Positions 16,616-26,235 of a DNA stretch of 64,000 bases are shown in pieces. The stretch is from Halovibrio salipaludis (lineage in GTDB: Bacteria > Pseudomonadota > Gammaproteobacteria > Pseudomonadales > Oleiphilaceae). Position 1 is the first letter of the stretch. Every line of letters begins with the position of its first letter. The DNA is taken from the NCBI RefSeq assembly GCF_002286965.1, contig NZ_NSKD01000002.1:575557-639556 (forward strand). The letters run 5' to 3'. The translations under genes and the position numbers were made by a program. Below the pieces are notes generated by a model that did not search any database, was not told the DNA's origin, and was given only the letters and a program-made list of their open reading frames with translations.

Positions 16616-18615
16616 GACGCCGCTCCTTCAGCCACGGGCTGGCTGGCCCTGGGCTTTTCGGCCACGGTGACCGTCTGCCTCTGGCGCACGCGGTAACGCC
16701 GATCACTGACCGCAAAGGCACCACCGAGCGCCATGAAAATGGCGCCGCCCCAGATCCAGCGCACCATGGGCTTGTACTGGATGCGCACGCTCCAGGCCGT
16801 CTGCCCCTCAACATTCTCGCCCAGAGCCACGAACAGATCCTTCAGGACCCCGGCACTGATGCCGGCATTGGTCATGACACTGTCACGAACCGGATAGTGG
16901 CGCTTCTCCGGGTAGACGGTGGTCACCTTCTCACCCTCCCGGTAGATGTCGAAGGTTGCCCGCTGTGCCGTGAAGTTCGGCCCCTGGCGTTCCCCCAGGT
17001 CCGCAAAATGCCACTCATAGCCGGCTATCTCGAGCCGGTCCCCGGGAGCCATCCGCCGGTCCTGCTCCACCCCGTGGATGGAGACCATGGTGGCGCCCGC
17101 GATCGACATGGCCAGGCCCACGTGGCCCAGGACCATGCCGTTGTAGCTGCGCGAGAGCCGGCGCAGGCCATGCCAGCGGCCCTGGCGGCTGGCGGTCTTG
17201 TCCCAGACGTCCCTGAGCGTGGTGAAGGCAACCCAGGCCGCCACCATCAGGCCAATGACGCTGAGGGCACTGAGCTCCCCCACCATCAGCAGGGGCGTGA
17301 CCACCGCAACGATGGCACTCAGCACGGCCGGCACCAGCAGCTTGCGCAGCACCGTGTCCACGGGCGTGCGTTTCCAGCGTGTCACCACCCCGAAGCCCAG
17401 AATGACCCCCGTCATCAGGGCAATGGGTACGAACGTGATGTTGAAGTAGGGTTCCCCCACGGACAGGGTCCCGCCTCCCATGTAATCCTGGATCAGCGGG
17501 AAAATCGTCCCGAGCAGAACCACAAAGGTCGCCACCACCAGGAAGACGTTGTTCAGCAGCAGCAGCGCCTCCCGGGAGAACAGGGTGAAGCCCGTACGGC
17601 CCTGCACCGCCGGCGCCCGGATCGCGTAGAGGGACAGCGAGCCGACCACGGTGACCGCCAGCATCATCAGTATGAAGAAACCCCGCTCCGGGTCGGTGGC
17701 GAACGCATGCACCGACGTCAGCACCCCGGAGCGCACCAGGAAGGTCCCCAGTATGCTCAGCGCGAAGGTCATGATGGCCAGCAGCACCGTCCAGCTCTTG
17801 AAGACACCACGCTTCTCGGTCACCGCCAGTGAATGGATCAGGGCCGTGCCCACAAGCCAGGGCATGAACGAGGCGTTCTCGACCGGGTCCCAGAACCACC
17901 AGCCGCCCCAGCCCAGCTCGTAGTAGGCCCACCAGCTGCCCAGGGCAATGCCCAGGGTGAGAAAGGCCCATGCCACGGTGGTCCAGGGCCGGGACCAGCG
18001 GGCCCAGACGGCATCCAGGCGACCGCCCAGCAGCGAGGCGATGGCAAAGGCGAATACCACCGAGAAGCCCACATAGCCCATGTAGAGCATCGGCGGATGG
18101 ACGATCAGACCGAAATCCTGCAGCAGCGGGTTCAGGTCAGCGCCATCCTGCGGCACATTCGGCAACATGCGCTCAAAGGGATTGGAGGTGAGCAGGGTGA
18201 ACAGCATAAAGCCGACCCCGATCAACCCCATGATGGACAGCACGCGGGCCCGCATCTCGTCCGGGAGATTGCGGCTGAACAGGGCGACCGCCAGCGTCCA
18301 TGCTCCCAGGATCAGCACCCAGAGCAGCATCGAGCCCTCGTGGCCGCCCCAGACGGCGCTGAACTTGTAGTACCAGGGCAGCATGCTGTTGCTGTTGTTG
18401 GCCACATAGCCCACAGAGAAATCATCGACCATGAAGGACCAGGTAAGGCAGGCGTAGCTGAGCACGAGCATCACGAACATGCCCGCCACCAGTGGCCGGT
18501 CGAAGGCCATCAGGCCCGGGTGACGGATGGTGGCCCCCATCATGGGCACCACCACCAGTGCCACTGCCAGAAGCAGCGCCAGGATCAGCGCGAAATTGCC
18601 GAGTTCAGGAACCAT
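16612..18615 (-). CDS. ccmF: Haem lyase subunit CcmF
   Basis: Large inner-membrane protein that attaches haem from CcmE to apocytochrome c. The 667 residues contain about 15 membrane helices, the WWD haem-handling motif (WGGWWFWDPVENASFMPWL), and WGGHEGSMLLW near residue 90. The long periplasmic loop near the C-terminus (about residues 510-620) precedes a final helix (WIWGGAIFMALGGAFAV). Length and motifs are normal. The ATG at 18615 is 36 bases after ccmE. Confidence 0.97.
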   Translation of the reverse strand: MVPELGNFALILALLLAVALVVVPMMGATIRHPGLMAFDRPLVAGMFVMLVLSYACLTWSFMVDDFSVGYVANNSNSMLPWYYKFSAVWGGHEGSMLLWVLILGAWTLAVALFSRNLPDEMRARVLSIMGLIGVGFMLFTLLTSNPFERMLPNVPQDGADLNPLLQDFGLIVHPPMLYMGYVGFSVVFAFAIASLLGGRLDAVWARWSRPWTTVAWAFLTLGIALGSWWAYYELGWGGWWFWDPVENASFMPWLVGTALIHSLAVTEKRGVFKSWTVLLAIMTFALSILGTFLVRSGVLTSVHAFATDPERGFFILMMLAVTVVGSLSLYAIRAPAVQGRTGFTLFSREALLLLNNVFLVVATFVVLLGTIFPLIQDYMGGGTLSVGEPYFNITFVPIALMTGVILGFGVVTRWKRTPVDTVLRKLLVPAVLSAIVAVVTPLLMVGELSALSVIGLMVAAWVAFTTLRDVWDKTASRQGRWHGLRRLSRSYNGMVLGHVGLAMSIAGATMVSIHGVEQDRRMAPGDRLEIAGYEWHFADLGERQGPNFTAQRATFDIYREGEKVTTVYPEKRHYPVRDSVMTNAGISAGVLKDLFVALGENVEGQTAWSVRIQYKPMVRWIWGGAIFMALGGAFAVSDRRYRVRQRQTVTVAEKPRASQPVAEGAAS

Positions 18616-18651
18616 TATCTCTCCTGCGTCAGAGTCACTGCCACCAGCACC

Positions 18652-19143
18652 TCAGGTGCCGCTGTCACCGTTACCGTGATCAATGCCTTCATTCGGGTAA
18701 TCGCCTCCTTCCTTAAGGCGTCCGGACTTCTCCAGGGCCTTCTTGACCTCTGGCGGCATGTAATCCTCGTCATGTTTTGCAAGCACCTGGTCCGCCCTGA
18801 GCATGCCATCCTGGTTCAGCTCGCCCAGGGCCACCACGCCCTGCCCCTCGCGGAACAGATCCGGCAGGATGCCCTTGTATTCAACCGGTACCCGACCCTG
18901 GTTGTCCGTGATGACAAAGCGGACCTTCAGCGAGTCCGGATCCCGTTCCAGACTCCCCTCCGCCACCAGGCCCCCGGCCCGGATCCGCTGCTGAACCGGC
19001 GCCTTGCCGGTTTCAATCTCGGCAGGGCTGTAGAAAAGGTTCATGTTCTCCTGCAGGGCGACCATCGCCAGCGATACGGCCACGGCAAAGCCCGCGAACA
19101 GGGCCAGAATGATGGCGAGACGGCGTTTACGCACCGGATGCAT
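18652..19143 (-). CDS. ccmE: Haem chaperone CcmE
   Basis: Periplasmic carrier that binds haem covalently through a histidine and passes it to CcmF. From the ATG at 19143 it has 163 residues: a cytosolic start MHPVRKRRL, an anchor ([21 protein letters not shown]), and the OB-fold body. The haem-binding His is in [13 protein letters not shown], with the conserved Tyr four residues later. GGAGG stands 11 bases upstream of this ATG. An in-frame earlier start at 19182 is less likely because it lies well inside ccmD. The first bases overlap the end of ccmD. Confidence 0.95.
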   Translation of the reverse strand: MHPVRKRRLAIILALFAGFAVAVSLAMVALQENMNLFYSPAEIETGKAPVQQRIRAGGLVAEGSLERDPDSLKVRFVITDNQGRVPVEYKGILPDLFREGQGVVALGELNQDGMLRADQVLAKHDEDYMPPEVKKALEKSGRLKEGGDYPNEGIDHGNGDSGT

Positions 19144-19342
19144 TGTGTGTCTTTCCTCCACTGCCATGGCGTTGTGCCTCACTGCGCATGAGGCGGCGAT
19201 GATGGGCGATGACCTGCCGACGCTGGATCACGGTGGCAAGAACCAGCCCCAGGGTCACCAGCAGGAAGGCACCATAGCTGAACCAGACGTAGGCCCCGTG
19301 GCCTCCCATCGTGATCAGTGCCTGGAATGAATCGAACTGCAT
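19127..19342 (-). CDS. ccmD: Haem exporter accessory protein CcmD
   Basis: Small membrane protein (71 residues) that helps release holo-CcmE from the CcmABC complex. It has the typical form: a short start with [28 protein letters not shown] as the single membrane segment, then a basic cytosolic helix ([19 protein letters not shown]). Its end overlaps the ccmE start by 17 bases. It starts 18 bases after the ccmC stop. Confidence 0.92.
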   Translation of the reverse strand: MQFDSFQALITMGGHGAYVWFSYGAFLLVTLGLVLATVIQRRQVIAHHRRLMRSEAQRHGSGGKTHNASGA

Positions 19343-19360
19343 ATATCGCCTCCGAGGCCC

Positions 19361-20098
19361 CTATTGTGCCAGAACCCAGTCCCGAACCCAGCGTGCGCGC
19401 CGCTCTCTTAACAGAATGTCATTACGCATCCGCCAGAGAATCAGCCAGGCCACAAGCAGGTGGAATCCCAGCAGGCAGATCAGCAGCGGCACCCACATGC
19501 TGGCCGGCATGGAGGGCGCCTCCGTCACCTTGATGGTTGCCGGCTGGTGCAGCGTGTTCCACCACTCCACCGAGTACTTGATGATGGGGATGTTCACCAC
19601 CCCCACGATCACCAGGATGGCGCTGGCGCGCGCACGCACGTCCGGATCCTCCATGGCACCACGCAGCGCCATCACCCCCAGGTACAGGAACAGCAGCAGC
19701 AGCATGGAGGTCAGGCGCGCATCCCAGACCCACCAGGTGCCCCAGGTGGGCTTGCCCCAGACCGCCCCGGTGAGAAGCGCAAGAAATGTCATGGCCGCGC
19801 CCACCGCCGTGGCGGAGGCGATGAAGGTGTCCGCCATCTTCATCCGCCAGACGAGCCCCACCACCCCGGCGACAGCCATGGCCACATAGAGTGACTGCCC
19901 GAGATAGGCCGAGGGCACATGGATGAAGATGATGCGGTAACTGTCACCCTGCTGGTAGTCGGCGGGCGCGAACAGCAGCCCCCAGACCACGCCCACTGTC
20001 AGGACAATCAGTGCCGACCACCCCAGCCAGGGCATCAGCCGGCCGGCGATGCCGAAAAACCACTTGGGGGAGCCCAGCTTGTGAAACCATTGCCACAT
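19361..20098 (-). CDS. ccmC: Haem exporter subunit CcmC
   Basis: Six-helix inner-membrane protein that loads haem onto CcmE. The WWD motif is WGTWWVWDARLTS. The two histidines that ligate haem are in FIHVPSAYLG and SVEWWNTLHQPAT. Length 245 residues is usual. It lies 20 bases downstream of ccmB. Confidence 0.96.
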   Translation of the reverse strand: MWQWFHKLGSPKWFFGIAGRLMPWLGWSALIVLTVGVVWGLLFAPADYQQGDSYRIIFIHVPSAYLGQSLYVAMAVAGVVGLVWRMKMADTFIASATAVGAAMTFLALLTGAVWGKPTWGTWWVWDARLTSMLLLLFLYLGVMALRGAMEDPDVRARASAILVIVGVVNIPIIKYSVEWWNTLHQPATIKVTEAPSMPASMWVPLLICLLGFHLLVAWLILWRMRNDILLRERRARWVRDWVLAQ

Positions 20099-20118
20099 GT
20101 GGCGATCCTCAGTTCATT

Positions 20119-20850
20119 TCACCCATTGGAAACGCTGATGCGCAGCGCTCCGGCGATGGCCAGCGGTGCCAGCACCACCGCCAGCGACAGCATGGCCCCA
20201 AGCAGCGCCAGATGCCCGGTGATGGAAGCGCCTTCCACGGCGGCCGTCACCGCGCCGGTGCCGAAGATCAGGACCGGCACATAGAAGGGGGTCATGATCA
20301 GCACCAGCAGCACGCCACTGCCACGCAGGCTCACCGTCAGCGCGGCACCGATGGCCCCGACCAGAACCAGAACGGGCGTGCCCGCCAGCAGCGTCAGAAC
20401 CAGAACCAGCCCGGTGCCCGGGCGCAGGTGCAGCATGACGGCCAGAACGGGCACCAGCAGTACCAGCGGCAGCACCGTGGTAACCCATACGGCGCCAACC
20501 CGCGCGAGAGCCAGCAGCGCCAGCGGCTGGGGTGACAGCACCCATTGTTCCAGATGCCCATCCGCATAGTCATTGCGGAACAACAAGTTCAGCGACAGCA
20601 GGATGGACAGCAGCGCCGCCACCCAGATGATGCCCGGCCCGGCCTGCCGCAGGAACTCCGGCTCCGGGCTTACCCCCAGCGGGAACAGCGAGACAATGAG
20701 CACGAAGAACACCAGCGGATTGATCAGATCCTGGCGGTTGCGGAATGCAATGAGCCACTCCCGGCGCACGGTCTCGACAGCCGCGCGCAGCCAGCCGCCG
20801 CCCTCCTGCTCCTGGAAACTTACCGGAACTCTGGGTTCAGAGCGCATCAT
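20119..20850 (-). CDS. ccmB: Haem exporter subunit CcmB
   Basis: Membrane component of the CcmABCD ABC-type complex. The 243 residues include six hydrophobic segments, for example PLVFFVLIVSLFPLGV, GIIWVAALLSILLSLNLLF and GVLLVLIMTPFYVPVLIFG. The start carries about 20 residues (VPVSFQEQEGGGW) more than most relatives, and a second Met follows the first, so a slightly later start is possible. The start overlaps the end of ccmA by 14 bases. Confidence 0.95.
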   Translation of the reverse strand: MMRSEPRVPVSFQEQEGGGWLRAAVETVRREWLIAFRNRQDLINPLVFFVLIVSLFPLGVSPEPEFLRQAGPGIIWVAALLSILLSLNLLFRNDYADGHLEQWVLSPQPLALLALARVGAVWVTTVLPLVLLVPVLAVMLHLRPGTGLVLVLTLLAGTPVLVLVGAIGAALTVSLRGSGVLLVLIMTPFYVPVLIFGTGAVTAAVEGASITGHLALLGAMLSLAVVLAPLAIAGALRISVSNG

Positions 20851-21472
20851 GGCCCTCCCCCAGTGTCAGTACCCGAACCCCCTCCAGCGCCAGGCTGTGA
20901 TGGGTTGTCAGGATGACCGCCCCCCCGGCCCGCACCCGGTTGGCGAGCAGGGCCTCGAGCTGGGCCACGGCCTCCCGGTCCACGGCCGTGAAGGCCTCGT
21001 CCAGGATCCAAAGAGGGGCACTGGAAAGATACAGGCGCGCCAGTGCCACCCGCCGCTGCTGCCCCGCGGAGAGCTGCGCCGCCGGGAGATCCTCGTACCC
21101 GCCAAGCCCCGCATCCGCCAGCGCCGCCATCACCTGTTCGGGCACCGCGGGCGTGCGCATGGCCTGCCATCCGGCGAGATTCTCATAGGCAGTCAGGGAA
21201 GATGAAACGCCGGCACTGTGCCCCAGGAACAGCAGATTCGCCTGGTACTGGGTCCTGACCCGGTGCACGGGCTCACCCTGCCAGAGCAGCTCCCCCTCGA
21301 AAGCGGGATTCAGGCCTGCCAGTATCCGCAGCAGCGTGGTCTTGCCCGCACCATTGGGGCCGGCGATCCGCCACAGCTCACCGCTGCCGACCCTGAAGTC
21401 AAGGCCGCTGAACAGCGGGCGATCATCGCGTTCACAGTGGATCTGCCGGGCTTCGAGCAGGGTACTGGTCAT
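20837..21472 (-). CDS. ccmA: Haem exporter ATPase CcmA
   Basis: ABC ATPase of the CcmABCD complex; ATP hydrolysis frees haem-loaded CcmE. 211 residues with Walker A GPNGAGKTTL, the signature LSAGQQRRVALARL, Walker B PLWILDEAF and the switch His in LTTHHS. It is the first gene of the ccmABCDEFGHI operon. The start lies 109 bases from the divergent FliK-like gene, and a perfect TATAAT for this strand occurs in that gap. Confidence 0.96.
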   Translation of the reverse strand: MTSTLLEARQIHCERDDRPLFSGLDFRVGSGELWRIAGPNGAGKTTLLRILAGLNPAFEGELLWQGEPVHRVRTQYQANLLFLGHSAGVSSSLTAYENLAGWQAMRTPAVPEQVMAALADAGLGGYEDLPAAQLSAGQQRRVALARLYLSSAPLWILDEAFTAVDREAVAQLEALLANRVRAGGAVILTTHHSLALEGVRVLTLGEGHDAL

Positions 21473-21500
21473 GGTCCATCCGGCCGGTGGGTTCTGCGGG

Positions 21501-21533
21501 TTGGGTCTGCCCCCGGCGGGCGCCTATTATATA
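21501..21533. promoter_or_regulatory. Divergent promoter region ccmA / FliK-like gene
   Basis: The only AT-rich patch in this GC-rich gap is CTATTATATAG. On the minus strand it contains a perfect TATAAT (21526-21531) that would serve ccmA, though I see no good -35 for it. On the plus strand TTGGGT (21501-21506) and TATTAT (21525-21530) stand 18 bases apart before the FliK-like gene. The two -10 boxes would overlap, so the two directions may compete. Confidence 0.45.
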
Positions 21534-21581
21534 GAAAACGGCCGGCTTTTGCCGCCTTCAACGGCCACGGGGAATACCGTC

Positions 21582-23027
21582 GTGAAAGTGCCTGTTCTTT
21601 CGCTGCTCACTCGAACCAGCAGCAGTCAGCCCACCGGAGCCGACCCCGCCCGTCTGGCGACACAGCTCGAGCGCGCGGGGCTGCGCGAGGGCGAGCCCCG
21701 ACTTGCCCGGCTGCTGCAGGCCGAGGGTGGCAGCCGGGCCGCCGGTGACGGCACCCGGACGGCCCCCGGCACCCGCCTGCTGCTGGAGGTGGGAGGCCAG
21801 AAGCTGCCCGTGCGCAGCGACCAGCCGCTGGATACGGGCACCATGGTGAAGGTCATGCGGGCTGGCAATGAACTGCGCCTTTTGGAGAGCCTTCAACAGC
21901 CCTCCCGCAGCACCCTGAGCCAGTCACTGGCCAACCGGATTCCGTTCCAGCATGACCTGGGGCAGGGCCTCAGCCGGCTCGCCGCCCAGACCAATGACCC
22001 GGCCCTGCCCCAGCAGATCCGTCAGGGGCTGGCCCAGCTGACACGCTTGATGCCCGCCGCCCCGACACCGGCGACCCCATCCCCAACGCCAGCCGGACTG
22101 GCTCAGCCCAACGGTTCCATCACCTCCGCCCCGAACAGCAGCAGCGGTCTGAATGTCCCCTCAGCACCGCCCCCGGCCCTGGACAGCATGAGCGGCGCCC
22201 AGGTCCGTGAATGGATAAGCCAGAGCGGGCTCTTCCGGGAGGCCGGCATGCTGCGCCAGCCCCCATCAGGTGCCACGGAAAACCCCAACCAACCCCGCGC
22301 CGACCTCAAGAGCCAGCTGATCCAGCTGGCCGCCCAGCTTCTGCCACGGGTGACCGGCGCCTCGTCCGAACAGAGCGGCGACAGCCTTCACCGCCTGGTC
22401 AGCCGGTTCGGGGCCATGACCACTTCGTCAACGGACGACACCGGGACCCTGCGCTTCCCGACTTCGCCGCCCACCAGCTCCACCTCCAGCGCCAGTGCGG
22501 GCAACGCAGGCAACAGCAGCTCCATGGGAGCCGGGGAGATGCTCCGGCTTCTGGCGGGCATGATCAATCGGCTTACGGTGAACCAGCTCCACTCGCAGGC
22601 CGCCAGCACCGGGGCCGATGCCAATGCGCCCAACCAGACCTGGATACTGGAACTGCCCTGGGTTTCAGGCAACCAGGAAGTGCGGATCCTTCAGGGGCGG
22701 CTGGAGGAGTACGGGCCACGGGATACGGACCCGGACGAGGCCAGCGACAGCCGATCCCTGGAGCGGGAATGGCAGCTGACGCTGGCCCTGTCCTTCGAGA
22801 CCACGGGCCCGCTGTACTTTGAGATCAACCTCCGTGGGCGCCAGCTCAGAACCCAGGTCTGGGCCGAGAAACCGGCCACCGCTGAGCTGATCGAAAACAC
22901 CCGGGAGCGGCTGGAAACAGCGCTTTCGAAACTGGATCTGGACGTGGCACCGGTGGAATGCAGGGAGGGGCAACCGCCGGCCCGGATCACCCGACTGACA
23001 CAGCAACTGGTGGACGAACATGCCTGA
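21582..23027 (+). CDS. Second FliK-like (flagellar hook-length control) protein
   Basis: A 481-residue protein of the FliK superfamily, distinct from the main FliK at 43326. The N-terminal 330 residues are a Pro/Ser/Gln-rich, probably unfolded ruler-like part (AAPTPATPSPTPAGLAQP). The C-terminal 130 residues (TWILELPWVSGNQEVRILQG; WQLTLALSFETTGPLYFEINL; ALSKLDLDVAPVEC) resemble the FliK C-terminal domain that contacts FlhB. I chose GTG at 21582, with GGGG ten bases upstream, because the frame before it is in the ccmA promoter gap. The stop overlaps the next gene, an FlhB C-terminal-domain protein, by eight bases. That pairing mirrors the known FliK-FlhB contact. Its true role is not established. 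Confidence 0.75.
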   Translation: MKVPVLSLLTRTSSSQPTGADPARLATQLERAGLREGEPRLARLLQAEGGSRAAGDGTRTAPGTRLLLEVGGQKLPVRSDQPLDTGTMVKVMRAGNELRLLESLQQPSRSTLSQSLANRIPFQHDLGQGLSRLAAQTNDPALPQQIRQGLAQLTRLMPAAPTPATPSPTPAGLAQPNGSITSAPNSSSGLNVPSAPPPALDSMSGAQVREWISQSGLFREAGMLRQPPSGATENPNQPRADLKSQLIQLAAQLLPRVTGASSEQSGDSLHRLVSRFGAMTTSSTDDTGTLRFPTSPPTSSTSSASAGNAGNSSSMGAGEMLRLLAGMINRLTVNQLHSQAASTGADANAPNQTWILELPWVSGNQEVRILQGRLEEYGPRDTDPDEASDSRSLEREWQLTLALSFETTGPLYFEINLRGRQLRTQVWAEKPATAELIENTRERLETALSKLDLDVAPVECREGQPPARITRLTQQLVDEHA

Positions 23028-23316
23028 CAACAGCGATCACGAGGCGGCCATCGCCCTGACCTATGACGGTGCGAACGCCCCTACGGTCTCGGCCACCGGC
23101 CAGGACGAACTCGCCCGGGAGATGATCCGCGTCGCGCAGGAGAATGGGGTTCCGCTCTATGAGGATCCGGACCTGGCGGCACTGCTCAGCCGGCTGGATC
23201 TCGGTGAGGCGATTCCCGAAACCCTCTATCGGGTCATTGCCGAAATCCTGGCCTACAGCTTCTACCTCCAGGGATTCACCCCGGAGGATTTCCAGGATGG
23301 GAGGCGGAAAGGCTAG
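23020..23316 (+). CDS. Free-standing FlhB C-terminal domain (FhlB-like)
   Basis: A 98-residue soluble protein equal to the cytosolic switch domain of FlhB without its membrane part. AIALTYDGANAPTVSATGQDELA and YRVIAEILAYSFYLQGF align directly with AVALKYDGKSMAAPVVVAKG and YMAVAQVLAYLFQLRQY of the full FlhB at 37761. The Asn-Pro-x-His autocleavage site lies just before this region in FlhB and is absent here, so the protein imitates the cleaved C-terminal half. It overlaps the FliK-like gene by eight bases and is surely translated with it. Such FhlB proteins can replace the FlhB tail in other bacteria. Its TAG overlaps that of the DUF2802 gene in CTAG. Confidence 0.85.
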   Translation: MPDNSDHEAAIALTYDGANAPTVSATGQDELAREMIRVAQENGVPLYEDPDLAALLSRLDLGEAIPETLYRVIAEILAYSFYLQGFTPEDFQDGRRKG

Positions 23317-23735
23317 ACGATCTCGTCTGTCCCGGCATGCTCATGGCCCCGTGTCTGGCCCTTGCGCAGAGCCGACACCAGCTCCGCCTCCGGGCGGGAA
23401 ATGCCGCAGGAGTTCATCAGGTCCTCGGTACCGGCACCCAGCTCCACCAGCTTGGAGGCTTCGTCATAGGGCACCCGCAGAGGGTCATTAAGCCGCATTT
23501 CCTCCAGGGCACCACTGAGGCGGTGCAGAGACTGCTCACAGGCCACCAGACGACGCCCTACCCCCATGCTGCCACTGCTGACTGCGTGCAGCTCCCGGCC
23601 CAGGTCATCGCAGCGCTGACGCCAGTGTGCCTCCATACGATTCATCCGGACCCGGTTGGCGACGCCCTGCGCCGCCACCAGTGCAATGGCCAGAGCCGTA
23701 ACAGCCCAGGGAAGAAGTGTGTCGATCATGTCCAT
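23313..23735 (-). CDS. DUF2802 membrane-anchored protein
   Basis: A 140-residue protein with an N-terminal membrane anchor (LLPWAVTALAIALVAAQGVA), a coiled-coil part (RMNRMEAHWRQRCDDLGREL; QSLHRLSGALEEMRL), and a C-terminal helix-turn-like part (DEASKLVELGAGTEDLMNSCGISRPEAELVSAL) that is the DUF2802 core. The latter looks like a small HTH but lies in a membrane-tethered protein. GGAGG is six bases before the ATG at 23735, which decides the start. It is the last gene after cheW in the chemotaxis operon and is kept there in Pseudomonas relatives, so a link to the chemosensory array is likely. No function is known to me. Confidence 0.82.
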   Translation of the reverse strand: MDMIDTLLPWAVTALAIALVAAQGVANRVRMNRMEAHWRQRCDDLGRELHAVSSGSMGVGRRLVACEQSLHRLSGALEEMRLNDPLRVPYDEASKLVELGAGTEDLMNSCGISRPEAELVSALRKGQTRGHEHAGTDEIV

Positions 23736-23758
23736 GCCAGCCTCCTGTCGCTGACCGC

Positions 23759-24253
23759 CTAGAGCGCCTCGATCTCGGCCCACTCCTCGTCGGTCAGCAT
23801 TTTCTCGAATGCCACCAGAATCACCAGTTCACCCTCACGGTTGCAGACACCGTGAATGAAGCGGGCACTCTCCTCGTTACCCACATTGGGTGCGCTCTCG
23901 ATTTCGCTCTGGCGGATGTAGATGACCTCGGCCACCGCATCCACCATGATGCCGATCACCTGCTCCTCGGCTTCGAGCACCACAATGCGCGTTGAATCCG
24001 TGACTTCACCGTCCGGCAGGCCGAAGCGGCGCCGGGTATCGATCACCGTCACGACATTGCCGCGCAGGTTGATGATGCCAAGCACGTAATCGGGCGCCCC
24101 GGGCACCGGCGCGATTTCTGTATACCGCAGCACTTCCTGGATCTGCATGACGTTAAGGCCATAGGTCTCATCCGCCAGCCGGAAGGTTACATACTGCAGC
24201 ACCGGGTCATCACTGCTCTGCTGGGCCGCGTTCTGAATGCTCTGGGTCGCCAT
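23759..24253 (-). CDS. cheW: Chemotaxis adaptor CheW
   Basis: Couples methyl-accepting receptors to CheA in the polar array. 164 residues, nearly all one CheW domain: VLQYVTFRLADETYGLNVMQ, the receptor-facing loop VPGAPDYVLGIINLRGNVVTVID, and VDAVAEVIYIRQSEIE. It lies downstream of parC and parP, with 93 bases after parP, and 23 bases before the DUF2802 start. Confidence 0.96.
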   Translation of the reverse strand: MATQSIQNAAQQSSDDPVLQYVTFRLADETYGLNVMQIQEVLRYTEIAPVPGAPDYVLGIINLRGNVVTVIDTRRRFGLPDGEVTDSTRIVVLEAEEQVIGIMVDAVAEVIYIRQSEIESAPNVGNEESARFIHGVCNREGELVILVAFEKMLTDEEWAEIEAL

Positions 24254-24346
24254 ATCCGCCTCTCTGTCCGGGCAACTGTCAATATTTCATCACTGCGCAC
24301 CCTGCACTATAGAACAGAGCACAAACTGTGCCACTCCCCGCTGATC

Positions 24347-25252
<906 letters not shown>

Positions 25253-25273
25253 TGTCCGGTCTCCTCCGCGGAT

Positions 25274-26083
25274 CTACCGCGCCTCCGCGCTCTGGCGGCT
25301 ACGCCCGTCATCGCCCAGCTTCTCCTGCAGATCGGAAAGCAGGCGGCGATACGCGCGTATCCCCTGGGAATCCCGGGAGACAGCCGTCGGCACCACGCCT
25401 TTCTGGCTGGCATCCCGCAAGCGTGTGTCCACCGGAATGGCGAACCGCCACAGCTCGTCGCCATAATCCCGTCGCAGCTGGTTCAGGCTCTGAACCGAGG
25501 CCTGGGTCCGCCGGTCGTACATGGTTGGAATGATGGTATAGCCCAGTTCGTTCTTCTGGCTCTTCATCACCATCTGCAGCGTATGCAGCATCCGGTCCAG
25601 CCCCTTGAGCGCCAGGAACTCGGTCTGCACCGGCATCAGCAGGTGCTGGGCCGCCGCCAGCGCATTGATCATCAGTACCCCCAGTGAGGGGGAGTTGTCG
25701 AGCAGAACATAGTCGTAATCGTCCCAGAGTGTGGACAGCGAGCGGGAGATCACCAGCCCCATGCCCGAAACGCCAACACTGCGGCGCTCGAGCGTGGCCA
25801 GGGCACTGGAGGCCGGCATCAGGTGCAGCCCCGGGTGGGCGGTCTCGGTGATCAGCTGCGCTGGCAGCCCCGGCGCGACCTTACCCTCGTTCTGGAAAAG
25901 GTCGTAGACCGAATGCTCAATCGCATCCGGATCATGGCCGAAATAGGTGGTCACCGAGCCATGGGGATCCAGATCCACCATCAGGACGCGATGCCCCGCA
26001 TCGGCAAGCAATCCACTCAGTGCAACCACGGTGGTGGTCTTGCCCACGCCACCCTTCTGATTCGCCACTGTCCAGATTCGCAC
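25274..26083 (-). CDS. parC: ParA-like ATPase ParC (chemotaxis array positioning)
   Basis: MinD/ParA-family ATPase of 269 residues. The deviant Walker A is KGGVGKTTTVVALSGLLA, Walker A' is VLMVDLDPHGS, and Walker B is YVLLDNSPSLG. No ParB gene or parS-like repeat is nearby, and the gene stands in the chemotaxis block just before parP and cheW, so array positioning is much more likely than chromosome or plasmid segregation. The start is GTG, with GGGGAG about five bases before it. 152 bases separate it from motD; I see no gene or clear terminator there. Confidence 0.87.
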   Translation of the reverse strand: MRIWTVANQKGGVGKTTTVVALSGLLADAGHRVLMVDLDPHGSVTTYFGHDPDAIEHSVYDLFQNEGKVAPGLPAQLITETAHPGLHLMPASSALATLERRSVGVSGMGLVISRSLSTLWDDYDYVLLDNSPSLGVLMINALAAAQHLLMPVQTEFLALKGLDRMLHTLQMVMKSQKNELGYTIIPTMYDRRTQASVQSLNQLRRDYGDELWRFAIPVDTRLRDASQKGVVPTAVSRDSQGIRAYRRLLSDLQEKLGDDGRSRQSAEAR

Positions 26084-26235
26084 CCTTTACTCCCCTGACG
26101 TTCATGGTCCTGCCGCGGCCAACCCTTGCCGCCGGAAACCCGCTGCGGCGGCTCCGTGCCGACGCCGCCCCTTCATTACCGGGCGTCGCCGTCCATTTGA
26201 CTGCTGACGACGTAAAAGCAGATTCCATGCCAGCT

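Noticed and set aside
21336..21581. Upstream extension of the FliK-like gene into ccmA
   Set aside because: The extra 82 codons are antisense to the ccmA start and the promoter gap, and look random; GTG at 21582 has a ribosome site.
25274..26083. ParA-like gene considered as a plasmid or chromosome partition system
   Set aside because: No parB, no parS-like repeats, and chemotaxis genes on both sides; ParC of the array-positioning system fits better.
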